A stretch of 64,000 nucleotides of DNA from Burkholderiales bacterium (GCA_028868305.1 JAGWUS010000002.1:1-64000), one strand, 5' to 3'; counted from the stretch's first letter, positions 29,650-38,895 are shown. Notes: generated by a model not told the origin, from the sequence alone. Program-made: numbers and translations.

Positions 29650-30309
29650 TCACGAGGTTGATTGCCCTGAATTCTGCGGTGACTGTCCCGGATTCAGCGC
29701 TTGCAGCGGATCAGCCACTTTGGCGTATTGCGTCAGCAGTCGGGCGATAAAAAATCCAAAGCTTGGTTCGAGATAAAAGAGTTCGACCACTTTCTCCTTG
29801 GTGATGACGAACAACTCGCTTTCGTCGTCGCACACCGCTGTCAAGGTGCGTTGCGCATGGTCCGAAAACACGCCGATCTCGCCAAACATTTTGCCCGCTG
29901 ACAAGAACTTCCCGATCTCGGTCAAGTAGATCCTTCCAGTGCGAATGAAATACACACGGTTTGCCGGGTCACCCCTTCTGAAAATCACATCCCCCTTGCT
30001 CCGTACCTCCTGTTTCATGAAGGGAATCAGGCCTTCCAGGGATTGCGCCTGGGTGGTCGCTGCTTTGACACCCCGGATGGTGGCCTGAATTTCGCGCAGG
30101 CGCAGGATGTTCAGCGGCAGCAACGAAAGGTGAAGTACTAGGATTGGCAATACCTTGTCGAAAACACCAAAGTGAAGACCCATGAGCGCATAAGCGATGA
30201 ACACCAAATTGCTGGCAATAGCTACTGTCCGCAGCGGCATGATGGTTTTCATGAAGAAGGACGCGAACACCAACCCGGACGCAAGCCATGCTAGTAACTG
30301 CATTTCCAC
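29650..30309 (-). CDS. Three-helix membrane protein with cyclic-nucleotide-binding domain
   Basis: A 219-residue protein with about three N-terminal helices (WLASGLVFASFFMKTIM; VAIASNLVFIAYALMGL; VLPILVLHLSLLPLNIL). From about residue 95 it has a Crp-type cyclic-nucleotide-binding domain (GDVIFRRGDPANRVYFIRTG). The phosphate-binding cassette FGEIGVFSDHAQRTLTAV keeps the key Gly-Glu and Arg. There is no helix-turn-helix, so it is not a Crp-like activator. The layout resembles Popeye-domain proteins. It is upstream of the cyclase and likely senses its product (inference). Confidence 0.8.
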   Translation of the reverse strand: MEMQLLAWLASGLVFASFFMKTIMPLRTVAIASNLVFIAYALMGLHFGVFDKVLPILVLHLSLLPLNILRLREIQATIRGVKAATTQAQSLEGLIPFMKQEVRSKGDVIFRRGDPANRVYFIRTGRIYLTEIGKFLSAGKMFGEIGVFSDHAQRTLTAVCDDESELFVITKEKVVELFYLEPSFGFFIARLLTQYAKVADPLQALNPGQSPQNSGQSTS

Positions 30310-30689
30310 TATTGACTCCTATCGACACTGAATTCTTAAACCGCAATCGATTCGCTTATGCTGTCGCGACCCGAGCCCCACCTGCCGTTACATAAATGTA
30401 ACAACCATCTTGCGCGCCGTCCCGCCCAGCGTTGAAAGTCCCCTTTGCACATCACCCGCGGCCGACATGACTTGTAAATAAGCGACATTGAATGCACCTT
30501 ACCAGCCAATAGTTTCCGGGTGAGATCCACTTCACCCATCGCTCGGGGCCAGTTGGGGTTGGTCGCCACTGACTGGTGCCGTGCCGCAGGCTGGGCCGCA
30601 CTCAATCCCTTGGGGTCAACCCCAAGGCATCCCCGGCGACATCAGTTAGCTGCATATTGTTTTCATCTTTTTTAGCCACAGTTTGCCCC
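30310..30689. other. Intergenic region with one hairpin, no gene called
   Basis: 380 bases upstream of the cyclic-nucleotide-binding gene and downstream of ruvC. It contains a perfect hairpin CCTTGGGG-TCAA-CCCCAAGG (30608-30627) without a T run on either strand. An 89-codon minus-strand frame (30336-30605) shows no recognisable domain or good ribosome site and is not called. Promoters for the minus-strand gene should lie at the left end but none was assigned. Confidence 0.5.
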
Positions 30690-31250
30690 CTACCGCGTCC
30701 GCCCCGCCCTATACGAAGCCTTCGCCCCCATTTTTGATACCCCTCCCAACCCATCGGCAGCAGCCAGCCGCGCCATGGCCTTGCCAGCATGGGCGTGGGT
30801 GATGGCCAGGCCCAGTGCGTCGGCCGCATCCGGTCCGGGCAGGCCGGGCAAAGCCAGCAGGCGCTTCACCATTTCCTGAATCTGGGATTTCTGTGCCCGC
30901 CCGTGGCCTGCCACCGCCTGTTTCATCTGCAGGGCGGTGTATTCGGCCACCGGCAGGTTCTGCGTGACCAGCGCGGTAATGAGCGCACCGCGCGCCTGAC
31001 CCAGCAGCAGGGTGGACTGCGGGTTGACGTTGACGAACACGATCTCGACGGACGCGCAGGTGGGCTGGTAGCGCTGCACCACCTCGCTGATGCCGTCAAA
31101 CAGCACCTTGAGCCGCTCAGGCAGGGCGCGGGTGTCCAGATGCTGGGTGCTGATGGTGCCGCTGGCCACATAGCGCACTTCGGCCCCGTGCACATCCACG
31201 ACGCCGAAGCCGGTGGTACGCAATCCGGGGTCAATGCCAAGTATCCGCAT
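30690..31250 (-). CDS. ruvC: Holliday junction resolvase RuvC
   Basis: A 186-residue endonuclease that resolves Holliday junctions with RuvAB. The acidic catalytic residues are Asp in [13 protein letters not shown], Glu in ASVEIVFVN, and two Asp in [14 protein letters not shown]. The basic loop [18 protein letters not shown] is also present. The ATG at 31250 gives the standard N-terminus MRILGIDPG; an upstream continuation to 31340 is encoded by a dispersed repeat and the cdsA end. No ruvA or ruvB is in the window. Confidence 0.95.
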   Translation of the reverse strand: MRILGIDPGLRTTGFGVVDVHGAEVRYVASGTISTQHLDTRALPERLKVLFDGISEVVQRYQPTCASVEIVFVNVNPQSTLLLGQARGALITALVTQNLPVAEYTALQMKQAVAGHGRAQKSQIQEMVKRLLALPGLPGPDAADALGLAITHAHAGKAMARLAAADGLGGVSKMGAKASYRAGRTR

Positions 31251-31306
31251 GCTATTGTTTTGGTAGCTGGTTGTGCATGTTCTGTGCGGGCTAGAGGCCA
31301 AAATAC
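31251..31306 (+). repeat. Dispersed repeat family 1 between ruvC and the cdsA-like gene
   Basis: The copy GCTATTGTTTTGGTAGCTGG ... GGGCTAGAGGCC is the closest match to that in rlmI (1782-1846). The CTA of its core at 31291-31293 provides the stop codon of the minus-strand cdsA-like gene, so the repeat sets that protein's C-terminus. Confidence 0.75.
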
Positions 31307-32280
31307 CATCTAGCCGAGTGGAAGAATACCGGCGCCGCAAAGCACAGTGCGTCTACCCGGTCCAGCAAACCGCCAGCGCCCGTGGTGGACTGACCCTGTG
31401 TGCCCCAGCTCGGAATGCCCCGATCACGCTTCAGCGCCTTCATCACCAGGTGTCCCATGGACCCTGCGAAACAGGCAATAAAGCTGAACGCAAACGCAGT
31501 ACCCGGCACCCAGGGCGTAATGCCGGCCAGCAGTGCGCCGCACAGACTGGCCACTGCCATGCCAATACCCCAGCTGCGCCAGTTGAAGCTCTGGCTGATG
31601 GCTGGCGCCACAGGGGGGCTTTGCAGGCGGCGCGAAACCAGGTGCTGCGTCACCATGCAGATTTGCACCACCAGTACCAGGAAGAACACCAGAAAAGCGT
31701 TCTTGCCGTCATAGCCCGGGAACTTGAGCATCAGCAGGGCAGGCACATGGCTCATGCCGTAAATGCACACCATGATGCCCCACTGCAGCTTGGCGTTGCG
31801 TTCCAGAAAGCGCAGCGGGTCATTGGCCAGCGCGCTCACCAGCGGCAAGGCCAGAAACACATAGACAGGAATGAATACCGCAAACATGTCGAAGTGCCTG
31901 CTGCCCACCAGCCAGTATTGCAGGGGCAGCACCACGAAGAACGCCAGCACTAGGCTGCGGTGGTCGCCTCGCCGGGTGGGCGAGAGCGTCAGAAATTCCC
32001 GCAGTGCAAAGAACGACACCAGACCAAACAGCGTCAGCCCCACCCAGTCCCCGGTGACCCAGCCCACCCAGAACACCAGCACCATTAGCCAGCTGGTGCG
32101 GATAACGCCGCTGATGCTCTTGAGGTTCTGGCGTCGCTGCTCGCCTTGCGCGTCATCAGCGTACTCGCGAAGCGACAGCATGACGACGGTGGCATTGGCC
32201 AACACCAGCAGGCCGAAAACGAGGATAAACAGGGCACCCACCTGCTGTGTGGGGCTGAGGTTCTTCAGGTAGAAATACAT
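31291..32280 (-). CDS. CdsA-family phosphatidate cytidylyltransferase-like protein
   Basis: A 329-residue membrane protein with about eight helices. The CDP-diglyceride synthase signature is near the C-terminus: the KxxKRD segment [16 protein letters not shown], then [12 protein letters not shown] with the conserved Gly-Gly and Asp-Arg-x-Asp. The reaction of the family is CTP plus phosphatidate to CDP-diacylglycerol at the inner membrane. The gene is 18 bases downstream of a PlsC-like acyltransferase, which would supply phosphatidate. This CdsA type often accompanies a second canonical copy elsewhere, so it may serve a side pathway. Confidence 0.82.
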   Translation of the reverse strand: MYFYLKNLSPTQQVGALFILVFGLLVLANATVVMLSLREYADDAQGEQRRQNLKSISGVIRTSWLMVLVFWVGWVTGDWVGLTLFGLVSFFALREFLTLSPTRRGDHRSLVLAFFVVLPLQYWLVGSRHFDMFAVFIPVYVFLALPLVSALANDPLRFLERNAKLQWGIMVCIYGMSHVPALLMLKFPGYDGKNAFLVFFLVLVVQICMVTQHLVSRRLQSPPVAPAISQSFNWRSWGIGMAVASLCGALLAGITPWVPGTAFAFSFIACFAGSMGHLVMKALKRDRGIPSWGTQGQSTTGAGGLLDRVDALCFAAPVFFHSARWYFGL

Positions 32281-32298
32281 GGGTGTCTACTGTGCTTT

Positions 32299-32919
32299 CT
32301 ACACATCCCGCAGGGCGATCACGGCCTGGCGCGCACGGGTCAGGAATGCCTTGCATTCTTCGCCTTCCTGCACCTGCATGGGCGCGCCGAAGGTCACCGA
32401 GCACAGCACCGGTACCGGAATTACTTCTCCTTTGGGCAGCACGTGTTGCACATTGTTGATCCAGGCAGGAATCAGCACGGCCTGAGGGTATTTGCAGGCC
32501 AGGTTGTACAAACCCGCCTTGAACGCCTGGGGTTCCTCTGCGTGTCCGCGCGTGCCTTCCGGAAACAGGATGATGGAGTCACCGTTGGCCAGGGCTTCGA
32601 GCAGTGGTTCCAGCGGGTCCTCGTCGGCGGTGCGGTCACGCGACACATAGATTACGTTGAACACGGCGGTCGTCAGCCACTGCTTGAAGGGTGTTTTGGT
32701 CCAGTAATCGCGGGCGGCGATGGCGCGCGTGACTGCGCGCAATTCCTTGGGCAAGGCCGCCCAGATCATGACCAGATCGGCATGGCTCTGGTGGTTGGCA
32801 AAGTAAATGCGCTGCTCCGCTTTGGGTGGGCAACCGTGCCAGCGGGCCTGGGAACCGGTCAACACCCGGATCAGACCCAACAGAAACAGACTCATCAACT
32901 TGGCAAGCATGAAGGGCAT
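32299..32919 (-). CDS. PlsC-like lysophospholipid acyltransferase
   Basis: A 206-residue acyltransferase of the 1-acyl-glycerol-3-phosphate group. The catalytic box NHQSHADLVMI matches the family H-x4-D motif, and the substrate-binding FPEGTRG is about 70 residues later. One N-terminal membrane helix (MLAKLMSLFLLGLIRVL) is present. It is 18 bases upstream of the CdsA-like gene on the same strand, forming a two-gene phospholipid module. Acyl and acceptor specificity cannot be read from the sequence. Confidence 0.85.
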   Translation of the reverse strand: MPFMLAKLMSLFLLGLIRVLTGSQARWHGCPPKAEQRIYFANHQSHADLVMIWAALPKELRAVTRAIAARDYWTKTPFKQWLTTAVFNVIYVSRDRTADEDPLEPLLEALANGDSIILFPEGTRGHAEEPQAFKAGLYNLACKYPQAVLIPAWINNVQHVLPKGEVIPVPVLCSVTFGAPMQVQEGEECKAFLTRARQAVIALRDV

Positions 32920-32962
32920 GATACAGAGGGCGCATGACGCGCCGCACCTATTGGGCCCGCCG

Positions 32963-34093
32963 TCAAGCGCTCAACGACAGAACATGTCCCACCCGCGGGT
33001 CGCCCCTGCCGCCGAGCACTTGCTGGTAGGCAGCTTGCACGGCTTCAGGCCCGTCGTGATGCATAACGCGCAGCCAGGGGTGATCCGGCTTGGCCACGGT
33101 AGCAATGAACTCCTGCCAGGATTGCACTAATCGCTGCCCCAGAACTTGTGGACCCCATTCATCGCTGCGCTTCTTGATCTGTGCCGGTGCAAAAAACAGG
33201 ATGGCCTTGGGGCCGGGGGTGTCTTTGGCGCCGCCCATTTCCGATACGTGCGTGGCGCCAATCGAGCAGCTGTAGCGCAGGCCTGTGCAATGGGTGTGTA
33301 TGGCCTTGCGCAGGGGTGCATTACCGGCAAAGTCGATGTAGATAGCGGGTGCGTCGGGCGCAATGGCATCCAACTGGTCGTAGGTCAAAACCCGGTGGTA
33401 GCAACCCAGGCTCTCGCAAAACGCCACATTGCCTGGCGAGGTGAGACCCACCACCTCCACACCCACCCGCTGTGCCAGCGCAAAGGCGGTGCCGTAGGCG
33501 GTTTTGCTGGACGCGCTGGAGAGTAGCAGCACGGGCCTGGCCCCGTTAGCGGAAGCACCAAAAAAGTCGTTGTCCGCCAGAAAGTCGTCAATCAGCCAAG
33601 AGGTGGTGAACAGGGGGCGCAGCAGGGCCTGAATGTCTTCGGTGTCGGCGGTGTAGAACGGGTCAGCCGCGCAGCGCACATACTGGTTGTAAACCCTGTG
33701 CAACGCTGCTCGGTGGGGTGAGGCATCCATGAAAGAGCCCGTAGCTACTTTGGCCGGCACCAGGTCCACCGCGCTCGACATCGGAAAGTAGCCATACAGT
33801 CGCTCGCCCACTGCCAGGTCCGGATGGCGCGACGCCTGCACTAATCCAAAACCCCATACCGGAACGCGGCCCCAGGCGATCCCATCGCCTGCATCGGCCA
33901 CCGGGTAAAACTGCCAATACTGCATCGCATCGCCCATGGCTGCATAGGTGATGTTGTTGGAGGTCAGCGCAAAGCTGTCTATGCCCACGCGCACGCTGCC
34001 CTCGGCCAACGGGCCCAAAGGTGAAGTGCGCAGCGCGGTGGTGGCGATCTGGTCTTTGCGGACCAGCAATTCAAGGGTGTCTGAGGTTTGCAT
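32963..34093 (-). CDS. DUF2855-family protein, alcohol dehydrogenase-like fold
   Basis: A 376-residue protein that resembles the DUF2855 family, a distant relative of medium-chain dehydrogenases. Visible features are the N-terminal VRVGIDSFALTSNNITYAAM, WGFGLVQAS, and a Rossmann-like segment PVLLLSSASSKTAYGTAFAL followed by VVGLTSPGN. The usual catalytic zinc ligands are not seen. The ATG at 34093 is preferred to a TTG six codons upstream. It is divergent from an FAD oxidoreductase gene 149 bases away, and both may share a promoter region. Substrate unknown. Confidence 0.7.
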   Translation of the reverse strand: MQTSDTLELLVRKDQIATTALRTSPLGPLAEGSVRVGIDSFALTSNNITYAAMGDAMQYWQFYPVADAGDGIAWGRVPVWGFGLVQASRHPDLAVGERLYGYFPMSSAVDLVPAKVATGSFMDASPHRAALHRVYNQYVRCAADPFYTADTEDIQALLRPLFTTSWLIDDFLADNDFFGASANGARPVLLLSSASSKTAYGTAFALAQRVGVEVVGLTSPGNVAFCESLGCYHRVLTYDQLDAIAPDAPAIYIDFAGNAPLRKAIHTHCTGLRYSCSIGATHVSEMGGAKDTPGPKAILFFAPAQIKKRSDEWGPQVLGQRLVQSWQEFIATVAKPDHPWLRVMHHDGPEAVQAAYQQVLGGRGDPRVGHVLSLSA

Positions 34094-34242
34094 GGCCTGA
34101 CAGTAATGCAATCCGGCGTGAACATCAAGCCAACGCGCGTCACCCTACTGGGTAGGGCCTCCCTTGTCATTTCAGGCGCGCACCGGTTTAACGTGAAGGA
34201 TTCAAGCCGCGCTTTGATTTCATACACGGGGACAAACTCAAC

Positions 34243-35646
34243 ATGAATACGGACTACCTGATCATCGGCAGCGGCGCAGTCGGCATGGCCTTTGCCGACA
34301 CCCTGCTCGACGAGAGCGACGCACACATCACCATCGTGGACCGCCATGCCACGCCCGGCGGCCACTGGAACGATGCCTACCCCTTTGTAGCCCTGCACCA
34401 GCCGTCGGCGTTTTACGGGGTCAACTCCACCGAACTCGGAACCCGCCGCAAGGACGAGAGTGGCCCCAACCGTGGCATGTACGAACTTGCAGGGGGGGCT
34501 GAAATCATCACCTATTACGACAAAGTGATGCAACACAAGTTTTTGCCCAGCGGGCGCGTCAGCTACTTTCCTACAAGCAACTACGCGGGCGATGGCCGCA
34601 TCGTTTCCCTGTTGTCAGGCGCGCAGACAGCCGTCACCGCGCGCAAGAAAGTGGTGGATGCAACCTGGTTTTCTCCCAACGTTCCATCCACCCACACGCA
34701 CAATTTCACGGTGGCTGACGGTGTGCGCGTCATTGCGCCCAACGGTTTGCCCCAACTCTGGTTGCAGCGCGAGGGGTGGCCGGTGCCGCGAAAATTTTGC
34801 ATTCTGGGTGCAGGCAAGACGGCGATGGATGCAGCGGTCTGGCTGTTGCGCAATGGTGCAGCGCCAGATTCCATTCAATGGGTGATGCCACGGGATTCGT
34901 GGCTTGTGAATCGCCTGCAGACGCAGCCAGGCCTGGAGTTTTTTAACCACAGTATTGGTGGCGAGGCCGACAAACTCGGTGCCTTTGCAGAAGCCAGGTC
35001 AGTGGAAGAGGTGTTTTTAAAACTGGAGTCGCTCGGCCAGATGCTGCGCATCGACCGCAGCCACAGCCCCACCATGTTCCATTACGCCACCATCTCCACC
35101 GGTGAGGTGGACTTACTGCGAAAAATTCAGCATGTGATCCGCAAAGGCCGGGTGCAAACCATTGCGTCGGATGCCATGGTTATGGACCAGGGCACCGTTG
35201 CCATGGAGCCTGGGACGCTGTATGTGGACTGCACGGCCTCTGCGATATCGCACCGCATATGCGAGCCGGTGTTTCGGGAAGGCCGCATTCAAATTCAGCT
35301 GCTCCGGGCTCCCTTGGTGGCTTTAAGCGCAGCGTTGACCGCCTATGTCGAAGTCCATGGGACTGACGACGCCCACAAAAATCAACTCTGCGTTCCGGTG
35401 CCGTTTCCTGCGGATCTGGCGGGGTATGTGCCCGCTACGCAGGTCAGCATGATGAACCAGTTCCGGTGGTCGCAAGATAAGGCTTTGCGTCAGTGGGTGA
35501 GCAACTCCCGACTCGACGGCTTTGGGAAAATGGTGGCAGAACTAGACAAGGCCGATGCTGAGCGGCAAGCCGTTTTGGCCCGGCTGCGCACCAATGCGTT
35601 TGCGGCCATGGCCAACATGCCCAATCTGATGGCGTCGGCTGTTTAA
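34243..35646 (+). CDS. FAD/NAD(P)-binding oxidoreductase, monooxygenase-like
   Basis: A 467-residue flavoprotein. The FAD-binding motif is at the very N-terminus (DYLIIGSGAVGMAFADTL) and a second nucleotide-binding motif is at about residue 188 (KFCILGAGKTAMDAAVWLL). PGGHWNDAYPFVALHQP resembles flavin monooxygenases of the Baeyer-Villiger/FMO group, but the FMO fingerprint was not found. It is divergent from the DUF2855 gene. No substrate can be inferred from the neighbours. Confidence 0.72.
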   Translation: MNTDYLIIGSGAVGMAFADTLLDESDAHITIVDRHATPGGHWNDAYPFVALHQPSAFYGVNSTELGTRRKDESGPNRGMYELAGGAEIITYYDKVMQHKFLPSGRVSYFPTSNYAGDGRIVSLLSGAQTAVTARKKVVDATWFSPNVPSTHTHNFTVADGVRVIAPNGLPQLWLQREGWPVPRKFCILGAGKTAMDAAVWLLRNGAAPDSIQWVMPRDSWLVNRLQTQPGLEFFNHSIGGEADKLGAFAEARSVEEVFLKLESLGQMLRIDRSHSPTMFHYATISTGEVDLLRKIQHVIRKGRVQTIASDAMVMDQGTVAMEPGTLYVDCTASAISHRICEPVFREGRIQIQLLRAPLVALSAALTAYVEVHGTDDAHKNQLCVPVPFPADLAGYVPATQVSMMNQFRWSQDKALRQWVSNSRLDGFGKMVAELDKADAERQAVLARLRTNAFAAMANMPNLMASAV

Positions 35647-35667
35647 GGCAGTTGCGCATCCCCCATC

Positions 35668-36570
35668 TCAGGGGAGGTCGCGCAAGTGGTCCACAACAAA
35701 CTGGCGGAAATAGGTCATGGCCGGTGCCTGGGTGCGGCCTGCCAGGGTCACGTAGGCGAATTGCGCATGGGCCTGCAACTTGGGTTTCAGGTTCAGCTCC
35801 ACCAGGCTGCCGTCCTGCATCCCGCGCCGGGTGGCTGCTGTCACACCCAAAAAGATGGCGTCAGTCTGCGCCACAGTGGCAACCAGACTCGCCACATCGT
35901 CACAACGCAGCGTCACCATGTCTGCCGGGTTGGCTGTGGGGCCGTATTGGTCCACCATGAGGCGTGCCACCTCGTCAGACAGGGGCGTGGATGCCACCGG
36001 GTACGCCAGCACATCTGCCAACGAGACGGTTTTTTTGCGGCTCAGCGGGTGCTTGGCGCGTGCCACAAAGCCAGCCCGCAGTTCGGCCAGTGACTCGATG
36101 TTGAGATCGGTGGCGGGAGTGACCCGGCGCATATCGACCACCATCGCATCAAGCTGGCGACTGCGCAATTGCAGAATCTGCAGCTCGACAGGCCCTTGGG
36201 TCACCGCGACACGCATTCCCTTGTGCGACGTTGCGTCGCACATCAGCGGCACCATCAAAAGCGCAGCCGGACCCGAGCCCAGCCCCACACTGATGGCGCC
36301 CTTGCCACCCACCTGCAGTAGCCTGACGCTGTCGCGCAATTCCGCTGCGTCGCGAACAATGTGTCGAGCCCGGGACACGACATCCAGGCCCAGGGGAGTC
36401 AGTTCATTGCGCTTGCCGATGCGATCGAGGACTTTGCCGCCCAAATCTTCTTCCAGGTTTTGAATGCTGCGGCTCAACGCCGATTGGGTAATGAACAGCT
36501 TTTCTGCCGCGCGACTGAAGGAGCCGGTGTCGGCAAGCGCAAGCAGGTGCTCCAGATGCTTGATATTCAT
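35668..36570 (-). CDS. LysR-family transcriptional regulator
   Basis: A 300-residue LysR-type regulator. The N-terminal winged helix-turn-helix is clear (HLEHLLALADTGSFSRAAEK, then SALSRSIQNLEEDLG), and the rest is a periplasmic-binding-like effector domain. It is transcribed away from the Bug binding protein and M20 amidase genes, the standard layout for a regulator of an adjacent catabolic unit, so those two are its likely targets. The effector is unknown. Confidence 0.9.
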   Translation of the reverse strand: MNIKHLEHLLALADTGSFSRAAEKLFITQSALSRSIQNLEEDLGGKVLDRIGKRNELTPLGLDVVSRARHIVRDAAELRDSVRLLQVGGKGAISVGLGSGPAALLMVPLMCDATSHKGMRVAVTQGPVELQILQLRSRQLDAMVVDMRRVTPATDLNIESLAELRAGFVARAKHPLSRKKTVSLADVLAYPVASTPLSDEVARLMVDQYGPTANPADMVTLRCDDVASLVATVAQTDAIFLGVTAATRRGMQDGSLVELNLKPKLQAHAQFAYVTLAGRTQAPAMTYFRQFVVDHLRDLP

Positions 36571-36601
36571 GGCACTTCGGGTTTAAAAAACCATGATAAA
36601 A

Positions 36602-36642
36602 ATGAATGATAACCAGATAAATAATACATTGGACACATTCAT
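36602..36642. promoter_or_regulatory. Divergent promoter region with inverted repeat, possible LysR operator
   Basis: The 132-base gap between the LysR gene and the Bug gene is AT-rich. ATGAATG (36602-36608) and CATTCAT (36636-36642) form a perfect 7-base inverted repeat, with the AT-rich stretch AAATAATACATT between them. This is a plausible operator for the LysR protein, but the arms are further apart than the usual T-N11-A site. Confidence 0.35.
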
Positions 36643-36702
36643 ATGTGCTCTCTACGATGCAGGCCATAACAGCGCCATTGCACCTTTCATCAGGAGACAA
36701 AC

Positions 36703-37692
36703 ATGTTCATCGGTATTCACAAAACCTTGCGCTCTTGCAGCGTATTGCTTGCTGGCTTGGCTATTGCTGCAGGGGTGGCAGCGCAAACTTTTCCGTCCAA
36801 ACCGGTCAACATGATCGTGGCGTTTCCGCCTGGTGGGGGTTCGGATGTGTTGGGCCGTGCGGTCGGCAAAGGTATGGCCGAAGTGTTGGGTCAGCCCGTC
36901 ATTGTTGAAAACGTGGTGGGCGTAGGCGGCGCTTTGGGGGTACTCAAGGTAGCTAACGCCCAGCCTGATGGCTATACCCTGTTGGCGGGCTCGCCGTTGG
37001 AGCTGATCTACACACCGTTGGGTGTGGCCGCGGCCAAGAACAAACCAGAAGACGTGCGCCTGGCCGCCTTGGTGGGGTACACACCCATTGCCATTGTCGT
37101 GCGCAAGGATTTGCCGGTGAACACACTCGAAGAGTTTGTAGCGTTTGCCAAGAAGGCGGACAAGCCACTGAGCTTTGGCTCCACCGGCATCGGTTCCCTC
37201 TACCACCTGATGGCTGAAAAAGCCTTGCAAACTGCTGGTGCCCAGGGCCTGCATGCACCTTACAACGGTATGGCTCCTTATCTCAAGGATTTGATGGGTG
37301 GTGTGATTGATTTTGCGGTGGTCCCCTTGGTCGGCCCGGTGATAGGCGCTATTGATGGTGGTCAAATCAAAGCGTTGGCCGTTGCCTCCAACCAAGCTTT
37401 GGCGCGCTTGCCCAAGTTGCGCCTGGCAAGCGCTACCAAAGGCTTTGAAGACTACCAGTTCAGTATCTGGATTGGCATTGAAGCAAGTGCCAAAACGCCG
37501 GATGCGCAAATGGCCGTCATACACAAAGCCGCCTACGCCGCACTGGGCAACCCGGACATTCGCAAAATCATTGAGACCGCCGGCAGCACCGTGGCCGAAC
37601 CCATGTCCTTGGCCCAGCTCGACGCCTTCTATAAAAAGGAAGTGGTCAAGGCCGCCGCGATTGCCAAGTCGATCAAACTGGAACCGCAGTAA
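36703..37692 (+). CDS. Bug-family periplasmic solute-binding protein (TctC type)
   Basis: A 329-residue secreted binding protein. The signal peptide (VLLAGLAIAAGVAAQ) precedes the family start FPSKPVNMIVAFPPGGGSD, and the GQPVIVENVVGVGG and FGSTGIGSLYHLMAEK blocks are present. Bug proteins bind carboxylates or amino acids, some for tripartite tricarboxylate transporters. No membrane components are adjacent, so it is an orphan receptor as is common in Burkholderiales. It is 4 bases upstream of the M20 amidase gene, which suggests that the ligand is an amide or acylated amino acid (inference). Confidence 0.88.
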   Translation: MFIGIHKTLRSCSVLLAGLAIAAGVAAQTFPSKPVNMIVAFPPGGGSDVLGRAVGKGMAEVLGQPVIVENVVGVGGALGVLKVANAQPDGYTLLAGSPLELIYTPLGVAAAKNKPEDVRLAALVGYTPIAIVVRKDLPVNTLEEFVAFAKKADKPLSFGSTGIGSLYHLMAEKALQTAGAQGLHAPYNGMAPYLKDLMGGVIDFAVVPLVGPVIGAIDGGQIKALAVASNQALARLPKLRLASATKGFEDYQFSIWIGIEASAKTPDAQMAVIHKAAYAALGNPDIRKIIETAGSTVAEPMSLAQLDAFYKKEVVKAAAIAKSIKLEPQ

Positions 37693-37696
37693 TTCC

Positions 37697-38875
37697 ATGT
37701 CCGCTACTTTGTCAGCACTGCACGCCCGCGCAGATTCCTTCACAGCGCTGCGGCGGGACATCCACAAGCACCCGGAAATTGGTTTTCAGGAGTTCCGCAC
37801 CAGTGATCTGGTGGCGCAGCGCCTGGAGCGCTGGGGCTATGCGGTCACGCGTGGTTTGGGCGGGACTGGTGTGGTGGGGCAGCTCCAGCGTGGCACCAGC
37901 GCGCGCAAACTGGGCTTGCGGGCTGATATGGATGCACTGCCAATCCAAGAGACCACCGGGTTGCCCCATGCGAGCGGTACTGCAGGCCTGATGCACGCCT
38001 GTGGTCACGACGGGCACACCGCGATGCTGCTGGCTGCCGCAGAATATTTGGCGACACAGGAGCAATTCGATGGCACTTTGAACCTGATATTTCAGCCCGC
38101 CGAGGAAAGCCTGGGTGGTGCGCGCAAGATGATGGAAGACGGTCTGTTTGACCGCTTCCCCTGCGATGCCATTTTTGCCATGCACAACATGCCTGGTTTC
38201 CGGCAAGGCCAATTGCTCCTTCGTGACGGCGCCACCATGGCATCGAGCGAAAACATCCTGGTTCATATTGAAGGCAAAGGCGGCCATGGGGCCATGCCGC
38301 ACCTGAGCGCAGATCCTGTCGTGGCGGGTTCGGCGATCGTTATGGCGCTGCAAACCATTGTGTCGCGCAACGTGCCTCCGCTGCAGATGGCGGTTATCAC
38401 GGTGGGCGCGTTTCAGTCTGGCGTGGCCAACAATGTCATTCCCCAAACGGCCACACTCAAACTCAGCGTACGCGCGCTGGACCGAGGTGTGCGAAGTCTG
38501 CTAAGAAGCCGCATTGTGGAGTTGGTCGAAGCGCAGGCACAAAGCTATGGCGTGGCGGCGCGGGTTGAGTTTTTGCCGGGCTATCCAGTCCTGGTGAACA
38601 CTCCTGCAGAAACCGCGTTGGCGCGCGAAGTGGCTGTGAATCTGGTGGGTGCGGACAACGTAGTGTTGCAGACCGAGCCACTCACCGGCAGCGAAGATTT
38701 CGCTTATATGCTCGAAAAAGTGCCAGGTAGCTATCTGTTCATCGGCAACGGTAATGCGGCCTCTGGCGGACACGGCGCCTGCATGGTGCATAACCCGAAC
38801 TACGACTTTGAAGACCGCAACATTCCAGTGGGCGCGGCCTTCTGGGTGCAACTGACGGAGCGTTTTCTGGCATAG
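37697..38875 (+). CDS. M20 amidohydrolase, hippurate hydrolase-like
   Basis: A 392-residue metallopeptidase-fold amidase of the hippuricase/IAA-amino acid hydrolase group, which splits N-acyl amino acids. Start signature ALRRDIHKHPEIGFQEF, metal ligands in MHACGHDGHTAM and FQPAEES, and HNMPGFRQG and GGHGAMPHLSADPV (dimer interface) are present. If the substrate is hippurate the products are benzoate and glycine. A glycine riboswitch starts 20 bases after the stop, which makes a glycine-releasing role attractive. The frame is open upstream of 37697 but only as a shadow of the Bug gene. Confidence 0.87.
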   Translation: MSATLSALHARADSFTALRRDIHKHPEIGFQEFRTSDLVAQRLERWGYAVTRGLGGTGVVGQLQRGTSARKLGLRADMDALPIQETTGLPHASGTAGLMHACGHDGHTAMLLAAAEYLATQEQFDGTLNLIFQPAEESLGGARKMMEDGLFDRFPCDAIFAMHNMPGFRQGQLLLRDGATMASSENILVHIEGKGGHGAMPHLSADPVVAGSAIVMALQTIVSRNVPPLQMAVITVGAFQSGVANNVIPQTATLKLSVRALDRGVRSLLRSRIVELVEAQAQSYGVAARVEFLPGYPVLVNTPAETALAREVAVNLVGADNVVLQTEPLTGSEDFAYMLEKVPGSYLFIGNGNAASGGHGACMVHNPNYDFEDRNIPVGAAFWVQLTERFLA

Positions 38876-38895
38876 TTTGTTTTTGAAATTCAGAT

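Noticed and set aside
30336-30605. Minus-strand 89-codon frame upstream of the cyclic-nucleotide receptor
   Set aside because: No domain, odd composition and no supported start; kept as intergenic.
30608-30627. Perfect 8-base hairpin taken as a terminator
   Set aside because: No T run follows on either strand.
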